64,000 nt of DNA from Agapanthus africanus (Eukaryota; Streptophyta; Magnoliopsida; Asparagales; Amaryllidaceae): positions 561,292,315 to 561,356,314 of the forward strand of contig CM057346.1 of the NCBI GenBank assembly GCA_030015575.1, given 5' to 3'. Made by a program: the position numbers and the translations under genes. Of the stretch, positions 1 through 10,599 are shown in pieces. The notes under the pieces were generated by a model that was not told the DNA's origin, did no database searches, and was given only the letters and a program-made list of their open reading frames with translations. Within the stretch, counting starts at the first letter, position 1. Every line of letters begins with the position of its first letter.

Positions 1-39
1 TTAGCAACAGGGTTAGGGTCCTGTCGACTAAGGTTTTTG

Positions 40-566
40 ACTTCATAAGCCGTAAGGGTCTCACGAAGGTATTTCTCACTACAAGTCGTGAGGATCTCGT
101 AGGTGTATTTTCTCCCTAGGAATCGTGAGGATTCCTAAGTGTATGTTCCTCTGTAATTCGTAAGGATCTTACAAGAGGGCTTTCTCCTTATAAGTCGAGA
201 GGACTTATAAGGGTTGTTCACCATAGGGACATACCCCTAGTCACAGGTGGGACTTTGCTGGGAAAATGTTTATTCGTGCCCGTGGATTGTATGCAAGGGT
301 CAGTATGAGCTGCTTGTAGGGCATTGTCGAAGGTTATGGGGGATTTTACTTAAGCACAAGTTTAGGTCTCTGTAGCTTAAGACTTTCAAGTCTTATGAGC
401 CATGAGGGTCCCATAAGAGAGTTCTCCTTGCGAGTCGTGAGGATCTCGCGAGTGTATTTTCTCCTTAGGAGTCGTGAGGATCCCTAAGTGTGTTGCTCCC
501 TTGTGAGTCGTAAGGATCTCATGCGGGTGGTTTCTCCTTACAAGGTCGTGAGGACCCTGCAAGTGT
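40..566. repeat. Tandem repeats of about 45-60 bp, each with a variable-arm hairpin (Tat 3' UTR)
   Basis: Successive units carry an inverted repeat around a short loop, usually GTGAG. The clearest is 187-211, CTTATAAGTC / GACTTATAAG with loop GAGAG. Others are at 114-138 (TAGGAATC / GATTCCTA), 428-452 (GCGAG / CTCGC) and 463-487 (TTAGGA / TCCCTAA). Between units the arm sequence changes but pairing is largely kept. Flanking words such as CTCCTT and GTGTATTTT recur. Tandem repeats in the 3' UTR are known for Tat/Ogre elements; the co-varying arms are what I see here. Confidence 0.7.
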
Positions 567-572
567 CCTTTA

Positions 573-860
573 ACGAGGTTGCGCCCTTTCGGGTTTTCAC
601 AAACACTCGCCGGTAGTCCTGCTGTTTTTACTCACGGAGCCCTTTCGGGTTTTCATCCGTGCCCATTTTGCTTATGGATATACCTTTATTATTTTTACTT
701 TTTTATATTTTTTTTTACGAGGTCGCGCCCTTTCGGGTTTCCACGAACACTCGCCGGTAGCCCTGCTGTTTTTACTCACGGAGCCCTTTCGGGTTTTCAT
801 CCGTGCCCTTTTTGCTTATGGACATACCGTTTTTTTTGTTTTTTTTTCTATTTATTTTAT
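573..860. repeat. Two-copy tandem duplication, period 144 bp
   Basis: Copies at 573-716 and 717-860 start with ACGAGGT and share GCGCCCTTTCGGG, CTCGCCGGTAG, GAGCCCTTTCGGG and a T-rich tail. Each contains two CCC-TTTC-GGG hairpins. Open frames crossing it are repeat artefacts. Confidence 0.8.
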
Positions 861-914
861 TATTTTTTTTATTTTTTTTTTATTCATCTCATCAGCCTAA
901 GGATGCTGCGGTAG

Positions 915-1025
915 TAGTTTTAAGGACATTTCGGTCCGTCATTAGTTTAAGGACGTTTCGGTCCGTCGTTAGTTTAAGGACGTTTCGGTCCGTCGTTAGT
1001 TTAAGGACGTTTCGGTCCATCACTG
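915..1025. repeat. 27-bp tandem repeat with GGAC...GTCC hairpins
   Basis: Four units with GGAC at 924, 951, 978 and 1005. Each is a short hairpin of the form GGACnTTTCGGTCC followed by GTCNTTAGTTTAA. The same hairpin theme, with other loop letters, returns at 9460-9715 at the other end of the element's internal region. Confidence 0.8.
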
Positions 1026-1120
1026 AGAGAGGGCCGGCTACTACTTATAGAGCTTTAGCCTAGGAAGATAGCGGGCGGACATAGTCTTCGTCATCTACCA
1101 TTGACCTAGGCTGTGGCCCA

Positions 1121-2625
1121 TTAAGCGTAGTATTTCTTGAGGAAGCGGCCGTTTATTGGCCTGAAAGGCCTTTCACCGTGCATATCCATGAGTAGATAGG
1201 CTCCACCCTGGTAGACCTTGTCTATGATGTACGGGCCTTCATAGTTCGGCTCGAACTTCCCCGCTTGGCGCGATTGGGGATCATAGGCCTTTTGACTAAT
1301 AGCACGAGTTCGCCTTGGCAGAATGTCCTCGGCCTGGTCAATCTTTCATACGAGCGTGTCATTTTTGCTTTGTAAGCCTCCAAGTTTTGTTATGCTACGA
1401 GCCGTGTTTCATCAAGGGCATCAAGCTCTTCTAGCCGAAGGTGAGCATTTTCTTCGCTCGTCAACTCGCAGTGGACCGCCACTCGTAGAGAAGGCAGCTC
1501 TATCTCGAGGGGGAGTACTGCTTCTGTACCGAATACCAATGCGTATGGCGTCGTGTTCGTGGCCGTCTTGAACGTAGTTCGATATGCCCAGAGAGCTTCT
1601 TGCAGTCTCCCGTGCCAGTCCTTCTTATTTCGGGACACCGTCTTCTTCATGATCTTTGTCAAGGTCTTGTTGAAGGCTTCAGCTAGACCGTTAGCTCGTG
1701 GATTATAAACCGAGGAATATCTCCAGTCTATATTATACTGTTGCGCGAAGCGGCTGATCTTATGGCTTCTGTAAGCCGTCCCATTATCGGAAATGATCCG
1801 TCGCGGAGTTCCAAACCGATAAATGACGTGCGTCTTGAAAAAGTGGAGGATATTCTCCGTCTTCACTTCCCTCAGTGGTACTGCTTCTACCCATTTGGAG
1901 AAGTAATCAGTCGTCGCTAAGATAAAACGATGTCCCCTGGACGATGCCGGTTCGATGGGGCCGACTATGTCAGTTCCCCACATTTCGAATGGCCAGCTAG
2001 CCACCGTTGGATGTAGTGGATTCGGATGCTGGTGGATGAAATCCCCATGTATTTGGCATGAGTGGCATTGCTTCGCATATTCGAGGCAGTCCTGGATCAT
2101 CGTGGGCCAGTAGTAACCCATCCGTTTAATTTTTAACTTCATCTTCGGGCCTGCTTGATGAGAACCACAGATTCCGTCATGAACTTCCTGAATGACTCTT
2201 TCTGCATCGTCAAGTCCTAAGCATCTCAGCCACAGAGAATCAAACGATCTCTTGTATAGAGTATCGTTGACAAAGGAGAAAGATAGAGCTCGTTTCATGA
2301 GCTGATGTCTTGAGGACGCTTCTTCGGGCATTCGGTGGGACTTAAAGTAGTCTATGAAGACTTCCCTCCAGTCCTCGGCCTTCTCACGGTCTTTTATTTG
2401 TAAGGCCGTCTGCTCAGTCGCCCCCTTTTCTTCGGATGATTCCGTAGATATTTCTGCTGGGGCGAGCACTCGACGGCTTTGTACCACGATTCTGACGTCA
2501 GCCAGTTTTTTAGCGAGCTTAGCTAACACGTCCGCTTTGCTATTTTCTGCGCGTGGTAAGCTTTCCAAAGTATAGGAGGGAATTTGGGTCAACAGTTGTT
2601 GCACCTTTTCACCGTACTTCACCAA
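1121..2625 (-). pseudogene. Tat integrase (broken)
   Basis: The integrase inserts retrotransposon cDNA into the genome. In the open frame 1390-2625 I see the end of the second RNase H (NSKADVLAKLA, residues 28-38). Next come the HHCC zinc-binding residues (H149, H156, C187, C190). The catalytic core has D219 (GTDI), D280 (SDNG) and E316 (AEAFNK), so the DDE triad is intact. An in-frame TAA at 1390-1392 interrupts the C-terminal part. The frame then shifts near 1290 and the homologous reading ends with TAA at 1121-1123. The ORF begins 34 bases after a TAA at 2659-2661 that cuts it from the RNase H part; that stop replaces a codon where the family usually has glutamine. The copy is not functional as it stands. 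Confidence 0.85.
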
Positions 2626-2658
2626 CTCCGGTTTGCACGTTTGGTAGTCGCCGTTTAC

Positions 2659-3471
2659 TTAATTAACGACCAGTTGAGAATCCCCGTATATGAGGAGGTT
2701 TTCAATTCCCATGTTGATGGCGATCTCGAGGCCTGCTATCAAAGCTTCGTATTCGGCTTCATTGTTCGTCCTCGGTTCTGTTAAGGAGAAAGCGAAGCGC
2801 AATATCCCTCCTTGTGGAGTTACGAAGATGAGGCCTACCCCCGATTTGATCATTGGGGTACTTTGTTTGTGCTTCTTTACGGAGGACGCTCCATCGAAAT
2901 AAAGTTCCCATCGGGTATCACCACCGTCGATCGCGTCAAACGCATGTTCGTCCGGTAAATCGCAATTTAGAAGAGAACCGGCAGGTACTGGATGCTCAGC
3001 AAGGAAGTCGGCGATGGCTTGGCCTTTTACTGCCTTAAGAGGTTGATAGGTTATTGAAAACTCCATCAGGAGCAGGGCCCATTTAGCGAGTCTCCCTGTC
3101 AATATGGCCTTTGACATTAGATATTTTAGAGGGTCCACCTTTGATATAAGACGGACTTCATGTGCCAATGCATAGTGCCGGAGTTTTGTTATCGCAAAGA
3201 TTAACGCCAGGCAATGTTTTTCGATAGGGGAGTAATTGCTTTCTGCCCCCAGAAGAACTCGGCTTAAATAGTAGAGCGCTCTCTCCTTCCCTTGGTCGTT
3301 TTCTTGTGCCCATAATGCGCCTAAGGAATTCTTAAGGGCTGTTATATAAAGAATAAGGGGCTTTCCCTTGACTGGAGCAGCTAACACCGGCGGGTTCTGT
3401 AGGTACTGCTTGATCTCATCTAGCGCGCTCTGGCATTTTTGGTCCCAGATGAACGGGGTTCCCTTCTTCAT
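2659..3471 (-). pseudogene. Tat RNase H and second (archaeal-like) RNase H
   Basis: This follows RT in the same polyprotein. Residues about 35-165 are the RT-linked RNase H-like domain (LYYLSRVL, SPIEKHCLAL, IADFLAEHP). Residues about 188-270 are a second RNase H with D193 (YFDGASS), E240 (NNEAEYEAL) and D264 (YGDSQLVVN). A double RNase H is diagnostic for the Tat branch of plant Ty3/gypsy elements. At the right end this frame overlaps the RT frame (3416-5002): after the motif PPRTLKQLR the reading continues out of frame and is shorter than expected, so a small deletion with frameshift lies near 3480-3500. The left end is a TAA at 2659-2661. Confidence 0.85.
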
Positions 3472-5002
3472 CAGGTGGCTGTAAGGACGGCACTTGCCTG
3501 ACAGGCCGCAATTGTTTGAGAGTTCTCGGCGGTGGCATTTCCATGATCGCCTTGATCTTAGATGGATCTATTTCGATACCTCGGTGTCGGATGATGAATC
3601 CCAGGAATTTACCCGAGGAGACTCCGAACGCGCATTTAAGAGGATTCATCTTCAAATTATATTGCCGAAGGCGTTGAAATACGGTCCTCAGATGCTCTAA
3701 ATGCTCTTCATATGACATGCTCTTTACTACGAGGTCGTCGATATAGCACTCGACGATTTCATGTATGAGATCATCGAAGATTTTTGTCATGGCCCTTTGA
3801 TAGGTAGCACCGGCGTTCTTTAAACTGAAGGGCATAACTTTATAGCAGAATATACCCAAAGGAGTCCGGAAAGCGGTGTGCTTCTGATCTTCGGGATGCA
3901 TCTTTATCTGATTGTACCCTGATGAACCATCCATAAAGGAGAAAACCTCATTAGTGGACGTATTGTCTATCATCAGCTCGGTGACCGGCACTGGGAAATT
4001 GTCTTTCGGGCAGGCTTTATTGAGATCTCGGAAGTCCACACATATGCGTACTGTCCCATTTTTCTTCATTACCGGGACGATGTTGGCGACCCAGTCAGGA
4101 TACTGTACCTCCTGGATAAACCCAGAATCGATCAGTTTCTTGACTTCGGCGTTAATGCTCATCTCAAGCTCGAGCCGCATCCTTCTCGGCGCCTGCTTGA
4201 CTGGCTTGATATCCGGGGATATTAATAATTTATGCACAGCAATCTCTGGATCTATTCCTGGCATCTCGGAATAGTTCCACGCGAAGCGATCTCTGTGCTG
4301 TAGAAGCACGTCCTTTAACGCAGCCACCCTTTCTTCAGACAGTAGCTCGCTGACGAATGTCGGTCGCGGATCATCTGCCGACCCTAACTCAATCTTCTTG
4401 AGGTTATCTGCAGTAGTATGTATGCCATCTTCTAGTTCTTTCGGAGCTGGTAGAAATTCTGAGATCACCTCGTCATTGCTGTTCTCAAAGCACCAGGGAA
4501 GGTCATCCATGTTCTCGGGCTCTTCTTTTAATATTGTTATCATGTGACAAGTGCGAATCCGCTTCCAAGACCGATGTGGATCTGGTTCTGCTCTTGTGGC
4601 TTTGGGTTCGTGCTTTTGTGGCGGCGTTACCCTCCAGCTGCTGGATAGAGCAAACATGCCTTGCTGGTACTGGTCTTCGACCCAGTTCTTGAAGGTGAAG
4701 CAGTCTTCGGTAGGGTGTCCTATGGCTCGGTGATAAGAGCAATAGCCCGGATGAGAAACTTTGTTAGCTTGCTCAGGGTGCTTAGACTCCGGAAGTGCGA
4801 TCATTTGATGCTTTATAGCGAGCTCGAGTAACTTCTTCGTCTTGTCTCGAGGGAAGGAATACGCTCGACTCCTCTTCTTCGTGAGGGAAAAATCCGGACC
4901 GTGCAATGCCCGATCACATGACTCTCTAATCCTGTGTCGTTGTTGTCGACTTCTTTTTCCGCTTCTTGACTTACTTCTGCCTCTGCGTCGGGCCTTTTGC
5001 AC
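3416..5002 (-). pseudogene. Tat reverse transcriptase, preceded by a third zinc-finger-like module
   Basis: RT lies at residues about 265-500. Motifs include RICVDFRDLNKACPKD, FMDGSSGYNQI, TPLGIFCYKVMPFSLKNAG and the catalytic YIDD at 420-423 (near 3745). Residues 45-130 (about 4612-4870) are an extra module beginning with YSFPRDKTKKLLELA. It carries a C-x2-H-x4-H-x4-C finger at C88, H91, H96 and C101, very like the one in gag at 7824-8079. One in-frame TAA (5045-5047) separates this frame from the protease frame upstream, and a frameshift near 3480 separates it from RNase H. I see no substitution in the YIDD box. Confidence 0.85.
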
Positions 5003-5044
5003 AACGGATTGACAGGGAGGAGCATCTTCGTCTTTTGCAGTCTG

Positions 5045-6910
5045 TTAAAACAGACATTGCATCCTGGCCCTCTCGTAGATGGCCATCTCGCGATTATGGT
5101 CTTCCCGAGCTTTCTGACCCGCTTTCCTGATAAGCTTGTCCATTCGTTCTTCAAACGACGGACTCGGCACTTCGCTTGCGGGATCCAGTTTTGACGAGGG
5201 GTTAGCATCTCTCGACAGGGCGTCCTCTTCCTCATCGAAGTTATATATGACGTAGCTACCGTGGACTCGTCCCCGTTCCCCGGATCTCGCATATCCAAGC
5301 CCGAGCGTTTCCATTCTCCCGTTGGGCAATTTGCGCTGAGTTCCAGGGACATCCCAAATCCTGTTGTAGAATCGAGCTTGTCGAACAGTTTGTTTTAAGG
5401 GTACCCCTTGGCGCTTCAATAGCCTCTTTAGTCCGTTTGTGTAATATCTGGGCAAACGGATGGGTTGGAGCCTGTCGAGTGTAGAATCCGCGCCACGCCA
5501 GATCTCTTTCTCTACTCTCATTTTCGAGGATCGATAGAATAGGATCACCTTCTCACCCTTTCGCCTAGGAGGGACGTAAAACGTCTGCAGGTCCTGCACA
5601 TTGTAAGCTTGAAGTGTGTCGAGATCCTTGTAGTGTTCCCGCGGCACCATGGTGATTTGCAAACTCTGATCATCGCCAGGGGATGCTTGTATTGACGGCC
5701 GACTGGAGAACACGGCATTAACCTCATCTTCCGAGTCACTTCCGAAGATCAACATAGGGGCGGACGGTCCCGGGTTGTTGTGTCGGGACGGACCAGCGTA
5801 AACTATCTCTTCTTCTTCTTCGGTATCGCTTCCGAAAACAGGGATGGTGGCGGCGGCTTTGTCCTCCGGCTTGCGACACCTTTCTGTATCCTCGAAATCT
5901 GGCAAAAAGTACTTTGCATCTTCGTACTTGCGGACTTCGTTCACGGAAAATGGATTCAGCTCACCTGTTACAGTATACTCGAAACCATCCTTAAAGTACT
6001 TCATACACTGATGCTGTGTAGAAGGGATGATGTTGTACTCGTGTAACCAAGGGTGACCGAGCAAGGCGTTGTAGCAGGTCTTGGCGTCAATGACGTGAAA
6101 CTTGATGTCCGTGACAAGCAGCCCGAAGCGTAGTGTTAATATCACAGATCCGAGAGTCCGTGATGACTGGGAGTCGAAACCGGAGATGGTAATTTTGTCA
6201 CGAGCGAGATGCTGCACGCTCATGCAGATTTCCTTCAACACCCGAACATTAAGGAGATTGACGGAGGATCCATTATCCACGAGGATCTTGCCTATCTTGA
6301 TATCGTGGCAATATCCGGAGACGTATAGGGGACGGTTGTGGTCGCACGTCCCGAGGAGAAGGTCTTCGTCACCGAAAGTGACATCGGCCGTGTGCACTTC
6401 CTCCAATTCATCCTTCATCTTTTCTTCAGCCAGAAAAGCTTGGAACTGCTCGGGTTCTTGTAACGCCTTGATTAATAAATCTCGCGCTTCTTTTGATAAT
6501 AGGAGGGCATCGAGAATGCTGAGCTGAGAAGGTAGCTTCCTTAGGTGCACTAGGATGTTGTAGTCCACCTTACCCTTCCTGGGAGGTTCCTTGGCAGTCA
6601 GCTCTTTCATGACTTGGTCATCTAAGACGATATCCTTAATGGCCTTTTCCTTACCCTTATCTTTTCTATTTGCGGGCCCGAGATTCTTTTCCGGGAGCGT
6701 GCGATTGCGCAGCTGAATGTTTTCGTAGGCCTCTGGTTCTTCTTCTTTCCCTAAAACGGATTCTTTAAAGAGAGGGCCCAGAGCCATTTCCTCATCAGAG
6801 TCGCTCCAAAGATGAGAACTTGTGATCCTCCGGCGTTGATCATGTAACAATTGCCGGCAGTTCTTTTGTGTCCTTCGGCCGTACTTCTTCGTTCCCAGCG
6901 AGTTTTGCAT
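5045..6910 (-). pseudogene. Tat protease region
   Basis: An aspartic protease that would cut the polyprotein. The active-site motif ILVDNGSSVNLL is at residues 209-220 (catalytic D212, near 6277), with TCYNALLGHPWLHE at about 278. After the protease comes an acidic linker in which the motif FGSD followed by several D/E residues appears twice, and a third, partly frameshifted copy lies near 6800. The first roughly 30 residues of this frame are out of register with the gag frame that overlaps it (6751-8646), so the real junction is a frameshift near 6790-6830. It ends at a TAA (5045-5047) in the same frame as the RT part. Confidence 0.75.
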
Positions 6911-8727
6911 TTCATGCGCTTAAATTGTTGTCGGTGAGCAACATATCCCTGCCACCACATCTTAAAAGTGTCGCACTCTTCAGTGGGGTGCGAAATCTTC
7001 CGATGATATGCGCAATAATTAGGGTGCCTCTCCGCCCCATCGAACGTGTTTTCTTCCGAGGGTGGCAGCTTCATTCCCATCGACATGGCTTTGGCAAACC
7101 TTTTCCTCGTCTTGAATATATTTTTATCCACATCGGGTGTCTTTTGATCTGGCGGGAGTGCTTTGACTCTTTCGTTTAGCCGCTTGCGTTTCGCTCCTTC
7201 CGATGCAGTCATCTCACGTTCCTGATCGGCTTTACTTTTCAAACGAATCTCGTCTAGAAAGGCGTCGATCATTTCATCCGTTGGCCATACAAGTCCTGGC
7301 TCAGGCTGTGCCCCCAGTTTCTCAGTGCCAGGAATTTTCTGATCGTCCGTAGGCGAATGGGAAATCACATGACAACTCGCTACATATCCCTCAGACTCAT
7401 CCGACGAGCTTTCTCCATCATCTTCCTCTTGAAAGACGTGGTCGAGGAACTCTTGCAGTGTGACAGGAGTCCGCGCCTTTTGATTGTACTCCTCCAGCGT
7501 GTCAATCTGTTTCTGCAAATCCGTGCGCTTGTCTCCAGGCTTCACGGGCTTTTTGGATTTCTTCTTCTTTTTCTTCGAAGATTTTGACGGTTTGGCGTGA
7601 GTACTTGGGCAATCACCACCGCTCTTTGTAGTTGGGCGCGGCTTCAGCATCCCTTCAATGATCTGGGGTTCCAGCGGGTTCTTCCACCTGATCGCCGGGC
7701 ATGTCTGGAGCTCATTTAGCATTCTTTTAGTTTTTGCTGAAAGCACGATTTCCCATGGAGCTTCTTCAATAAAGGAACAAGTTGCCCCCGATGTATCTGC
7801 TTTCTTGGGAGTATGCGGCTGTGGCGGGTTCACCTTCCACTTTTCGGACAACGCAAACTTTCCCTGGAGGTATTGATCCTCAATCCATCCTTTGAAGACG
7901 AAGCAATCCTCAATCGGATGGCTTACCGTTTGATGGTACGGGCAATAATTGGGGTTATTCGCCTCAGTGGGTTGCGGCGGTCGCCTCGGGTTTGGCAAGT
8001 TGATAAACTTGTTGCGTATTGCCAGCTCAAATAGCCTCTTTGTCTTATCCCGCGGGAATGAGTAGGGGCGCTTCATCTTCTCGTTGTAATACCGCCGTCT
8101 TTCTTCCAGCTGATCCGCCAGCTTTGGGGCACTGGGTTGCTGTTGTGCGTTCACAACGAAGGTTGCCTTCCCTTTACCCTTGTCACTCCGAGATTCTGGC
8201 TTCGGGGGAGGCGGTCTGTGACCCATCTGGTCCATCTGGGCCAACTTGTCGATCAGAGCCTGGAACGTGGTTGGTTTAAAGAACATCATGAACTGTGAGA
8301 TGGTTGCATGAGGATCTAGTGTACCCACGAACATGCCCACCACGGGCGCTTCCTCAATACGTTGTTCGCGTTTTAACCATAAATTTCGCCAACGTATAGC
8401 GTACTGAACCCACGTTTCGCCTGGTTTCACCCTGGCATTAATTAATGTTGTTATCGGAGTGCGTTCGCTGGCACTTCCGAATCGCTGAGTGAATAGCAAT
8501 TCCATTTCAGCGAACGTCTTGATGGAATCGTTCGGGAGTTCTGAATACCATTCGAACGCCGTTTCTGATAAGCTGCCCACAAACTGGCGAAGCAACAGTT
8601 TATCGTCGCCACCAGTGTTGCCACAAAGCGCCCTGAACTGGACCACATGCTGATGGGGATTGCCTGTCCCCTTATAGACATGGAATTTTGGTATTGTGTA
8701 GCCCGGCGGGTATTTGATCTGGTCATA
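6751..8727 (-). pseudogene. Tat gag core with two zinc-finger-like modules
   Basis: Structural protein of the virus-like particle. The frame is open from 8727, just after a TAG, to 6751. It starts with the typical gag capsid core (FEWYSELPNDSI, TQRFGS, WVQYAIRWRNL, FVGTLDPHATI), about residues 1-140 from the Met at 8646. A first finger module follows (residues 190-275, about 7824-8079): YSFPRDKTKRLFELA, then C235, H238, H243, C248. A lysine-rich stretch (KKKKKKSKK, about 358) and an acidic stretch (about 405-420) come next. A second finger lies at C545, H548, H553, C558 (near 7014). The frame overlaps the protease frame; a frameshift lies near 6800. Confidence 0.8.
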
Positions 8728-9252
8728 CTAGCTCGGATATGGTCTTCCTGTCCTGACAACTTGACCAGCTGCCTCAGCCGCCTGGTGAACGCGTATCTGT
8801 TGGGCTATGTATTCGTCTAGGTCAGCCTTAGAGATTGTCTCCTCCTTAGCCATTGACAGAGCGGGTGGGGGATTTGATGTTTCTCCCCTGTCGTCTTCAA
8901 GAATGATTGGAGGATCTTCAGTAGAGGGTTCTTGTTGGATCATCATACCCACCATGTCCTGAAACAGAAGGGCCATTCGTTATATATTGGCTGCTTGTTC
9001 AGCAGCCTCTTTATCCTTCTTCTCCAGTATCCTACGAAGGAACTCAGCGTCAGTTTCTTCCTCCGGGCATTGATCGGATGGCGCTTCGAGGCTTTCTTTC
9101 GGCCCAGTAAGTGCGGCCATCGCGGTCATCATTTCTTGGAGCTTCTGCTGTTGCTCCTGAGCTTTGGTCATCGACCGTGTGAGCGGTCTATGCCCTGTAG
9201 ACGCACGGCTATCTTCTTTTCCCAGCGCCATGTATACTGTATGCACCATCAT
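8728..9252 (-). pseudogene. Tat gag N-terminal part
   Basis: Two short frames, 8980-9252 and 8728-8976, in the same register as the gag core, divided by TAA (8980-8982) and TAG (8728-8730). The start is probably the ATG at 9252 or a second at 9231 (MALGKEDSRAS). The content is hydrophilic with a glutamine-rich, probably coiled-coil stretch (MTKAQEQQQKLQEMM) and acidic segments, as in gag N-termini of this group. It joins directly to the gag core, so one ancestral gag starting near 9252 is the simplest reading. Confidence 0.65.
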
Positions 9253-9720
9253 GCCCCCAGACTCAGGGCGTTTTAGCTTAGATTTGGGTTTGGGGGTTTG
9301 GGTTTAAGGATACGTTAGCCTCATTGAGGACTAAGATCAACTTAAACGTTTGTTAAGGATATGTTAGCCTAGTTTTTAGACTAAGATCGACTTGACGGGA
9401 TCGTTTAGATCCAACAATAGGGCAATTAAGGGATCCCTGTTGTTTAGTTTAGTGACATTGCGGTCAATAGGTAGTTTAAGGACATTGCGGTCCAATGTTA
9501 GTTTTAAGACATTGCGGTCAAGGTTAAGGACGTCATAGTCCGTGGGTTTAAGGACTCCACAGTACGATGTTAGTTTTAAGACATCCCGGTCAAGGTTAAG
9601 GACGTCATAGTCCATGGGTTTAAGGACCCCACAGTCCGATGTTAGTTTTAAGACATCACGGTCAAGGTTAAGGACGTCATAGTCCATGAGTTTAAGGACC
9701 CCACAGTCCGTGTCAATGTG
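9253..9720. repeat. Tat leader with GGAC/GTCC hairpin tandem repeats
   Basis: From about 9455 to 9715 units alternate between GGACGTCATAGTCC, GGACCCCACAGTCC and GACATnnCGGTC, spaced by TTTAAGGACC or TTAGTTTTAAGACAT. Each word is a 4-bp-arm hairpin (GGAC...GTCC) with a different 5-6 base loop. A long, periodic open frame on the minus strand here is a by-product of the repeat period, not a gene. Confidence 0.7.
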
Positions 9721-10000
9721 TGGTTATCGGGACCCGTCACCTCCTTGAAGACGTTGAGGAATTACAACGCCAAAGGAATGAAGAGATGTACCCTTGAACC
9801 AAGGTAGATTAAACAGTCTTTGTCCCAGTTTGGGGCCGAGACCAATTAATTATGTTATGAGCCCATTGGCCCAGTTGAATTTGAATTGAGGACTTATGGC
9901 CATTTTGCGCTGAGTCCAATCATGTTTAGCATATTGACTTTCTGTTGGTCCATTAGAGGAGAGACTTTGCCTCTAGACACTTAGCCAATGGGGCTAAAGT

Positions 10001-10352
10001 TAGTGTTAAACACTAAAGACCAATCAGTGTTGAACACTGAGAATGGGATTGACAAGTTAATGTTTAACACTAAAAGATAGTTAGTGTTAAACACCAGCAA
10101 CAGGGCTTTCAAATTAGTGTTTATACACTAACGCAAATCAGTGTTAAACACTGGCAGTGGAGATTTCAAATTAGTGTTTAACACTAAGGCAGATCAGTGT
10201 TAAACACTGGAAACAGGGTTTTCCAAGTTGGTGTTCAACACCAAGAAAGTCAGTGTTAAACACTGTAAATAGAGTTTTCCAAATTAGTGTTTAAACACTA
10301 AGAAAATCAGTGTTGAACACTGGATATAGAGGTTTCAACTTTAGTGTTAAAC
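10001..10352. repeat. Palindrome field 1: AGTGTTAAACACT family
   Basis: More than a dozen near-copies of a perfect palindrome centred on TTAA or TTGAA (AGTGTTAAACACT and one-letter variants), spaced about 20-35 bases apart. They alternate after the words TTAGTG and ATCAGTG and are separated by short linkers such as GGATTTCAA and GGGTTTTCCAA. Confidence 0.85.
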
Positions 10353-10359
10353 ACTAAGG

Positions 10360-10580
10360 CAAGAGGGGTCACGTGGTAGCACGTGAGAGCGCCCTCAATT
10401 CATTTTATTCTGCCAAAAGTATTGAATAGTTTAGAGCATCACATGCTGTCACGTGATGGGCATTTAAATGTTTGTCTGTTAGAACTTCTGCCAAGGGGTC
10501 ACGTAGGGCACATGAGGCATTGCCTCAAAGCCCTTCTCTGTGGAACTTTTCAGGGGTCACGTGGTAGCACGTGACCCTGC
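10360..10580. repeat. Paired G-box segments (CACGTG) in the Tat LTR
   Basis: GGGTCACGTGGTAGCACGTGA occurs at about 10368-10387 and again near 10555-10576, with weaker copies near 10449 and 10498. Two CACGTG (or CACGTA/CACATG) cores face each other across 4 bases. CACGTG is the core site of plant bZIP and bHLH factors; binding here is not shown. Confidence 0.6.
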
Positions 10581-10599
10581 TTCTTTGCGTGTCTGTTTA

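Noticed and set aside
1-566. CRISPR-like array
   Set aside because: Unit length and spacing vary, the 'spacers' are similar to each other, and the setting is a plant retrotransposon UTR.
579-914. Plus-strand open frame with a repeated peptide
   Set aside because: It covers the 144-bp tandem duplication and T-rich tails; the repeated peptide mirrors the DNA repeat.
9376-9687. Minus-strand open frame with a periodic Leu/Asp protein
   Set aside because: The period equals the hairpin repeat period; the peptide is a by-product of the tandem repeat.
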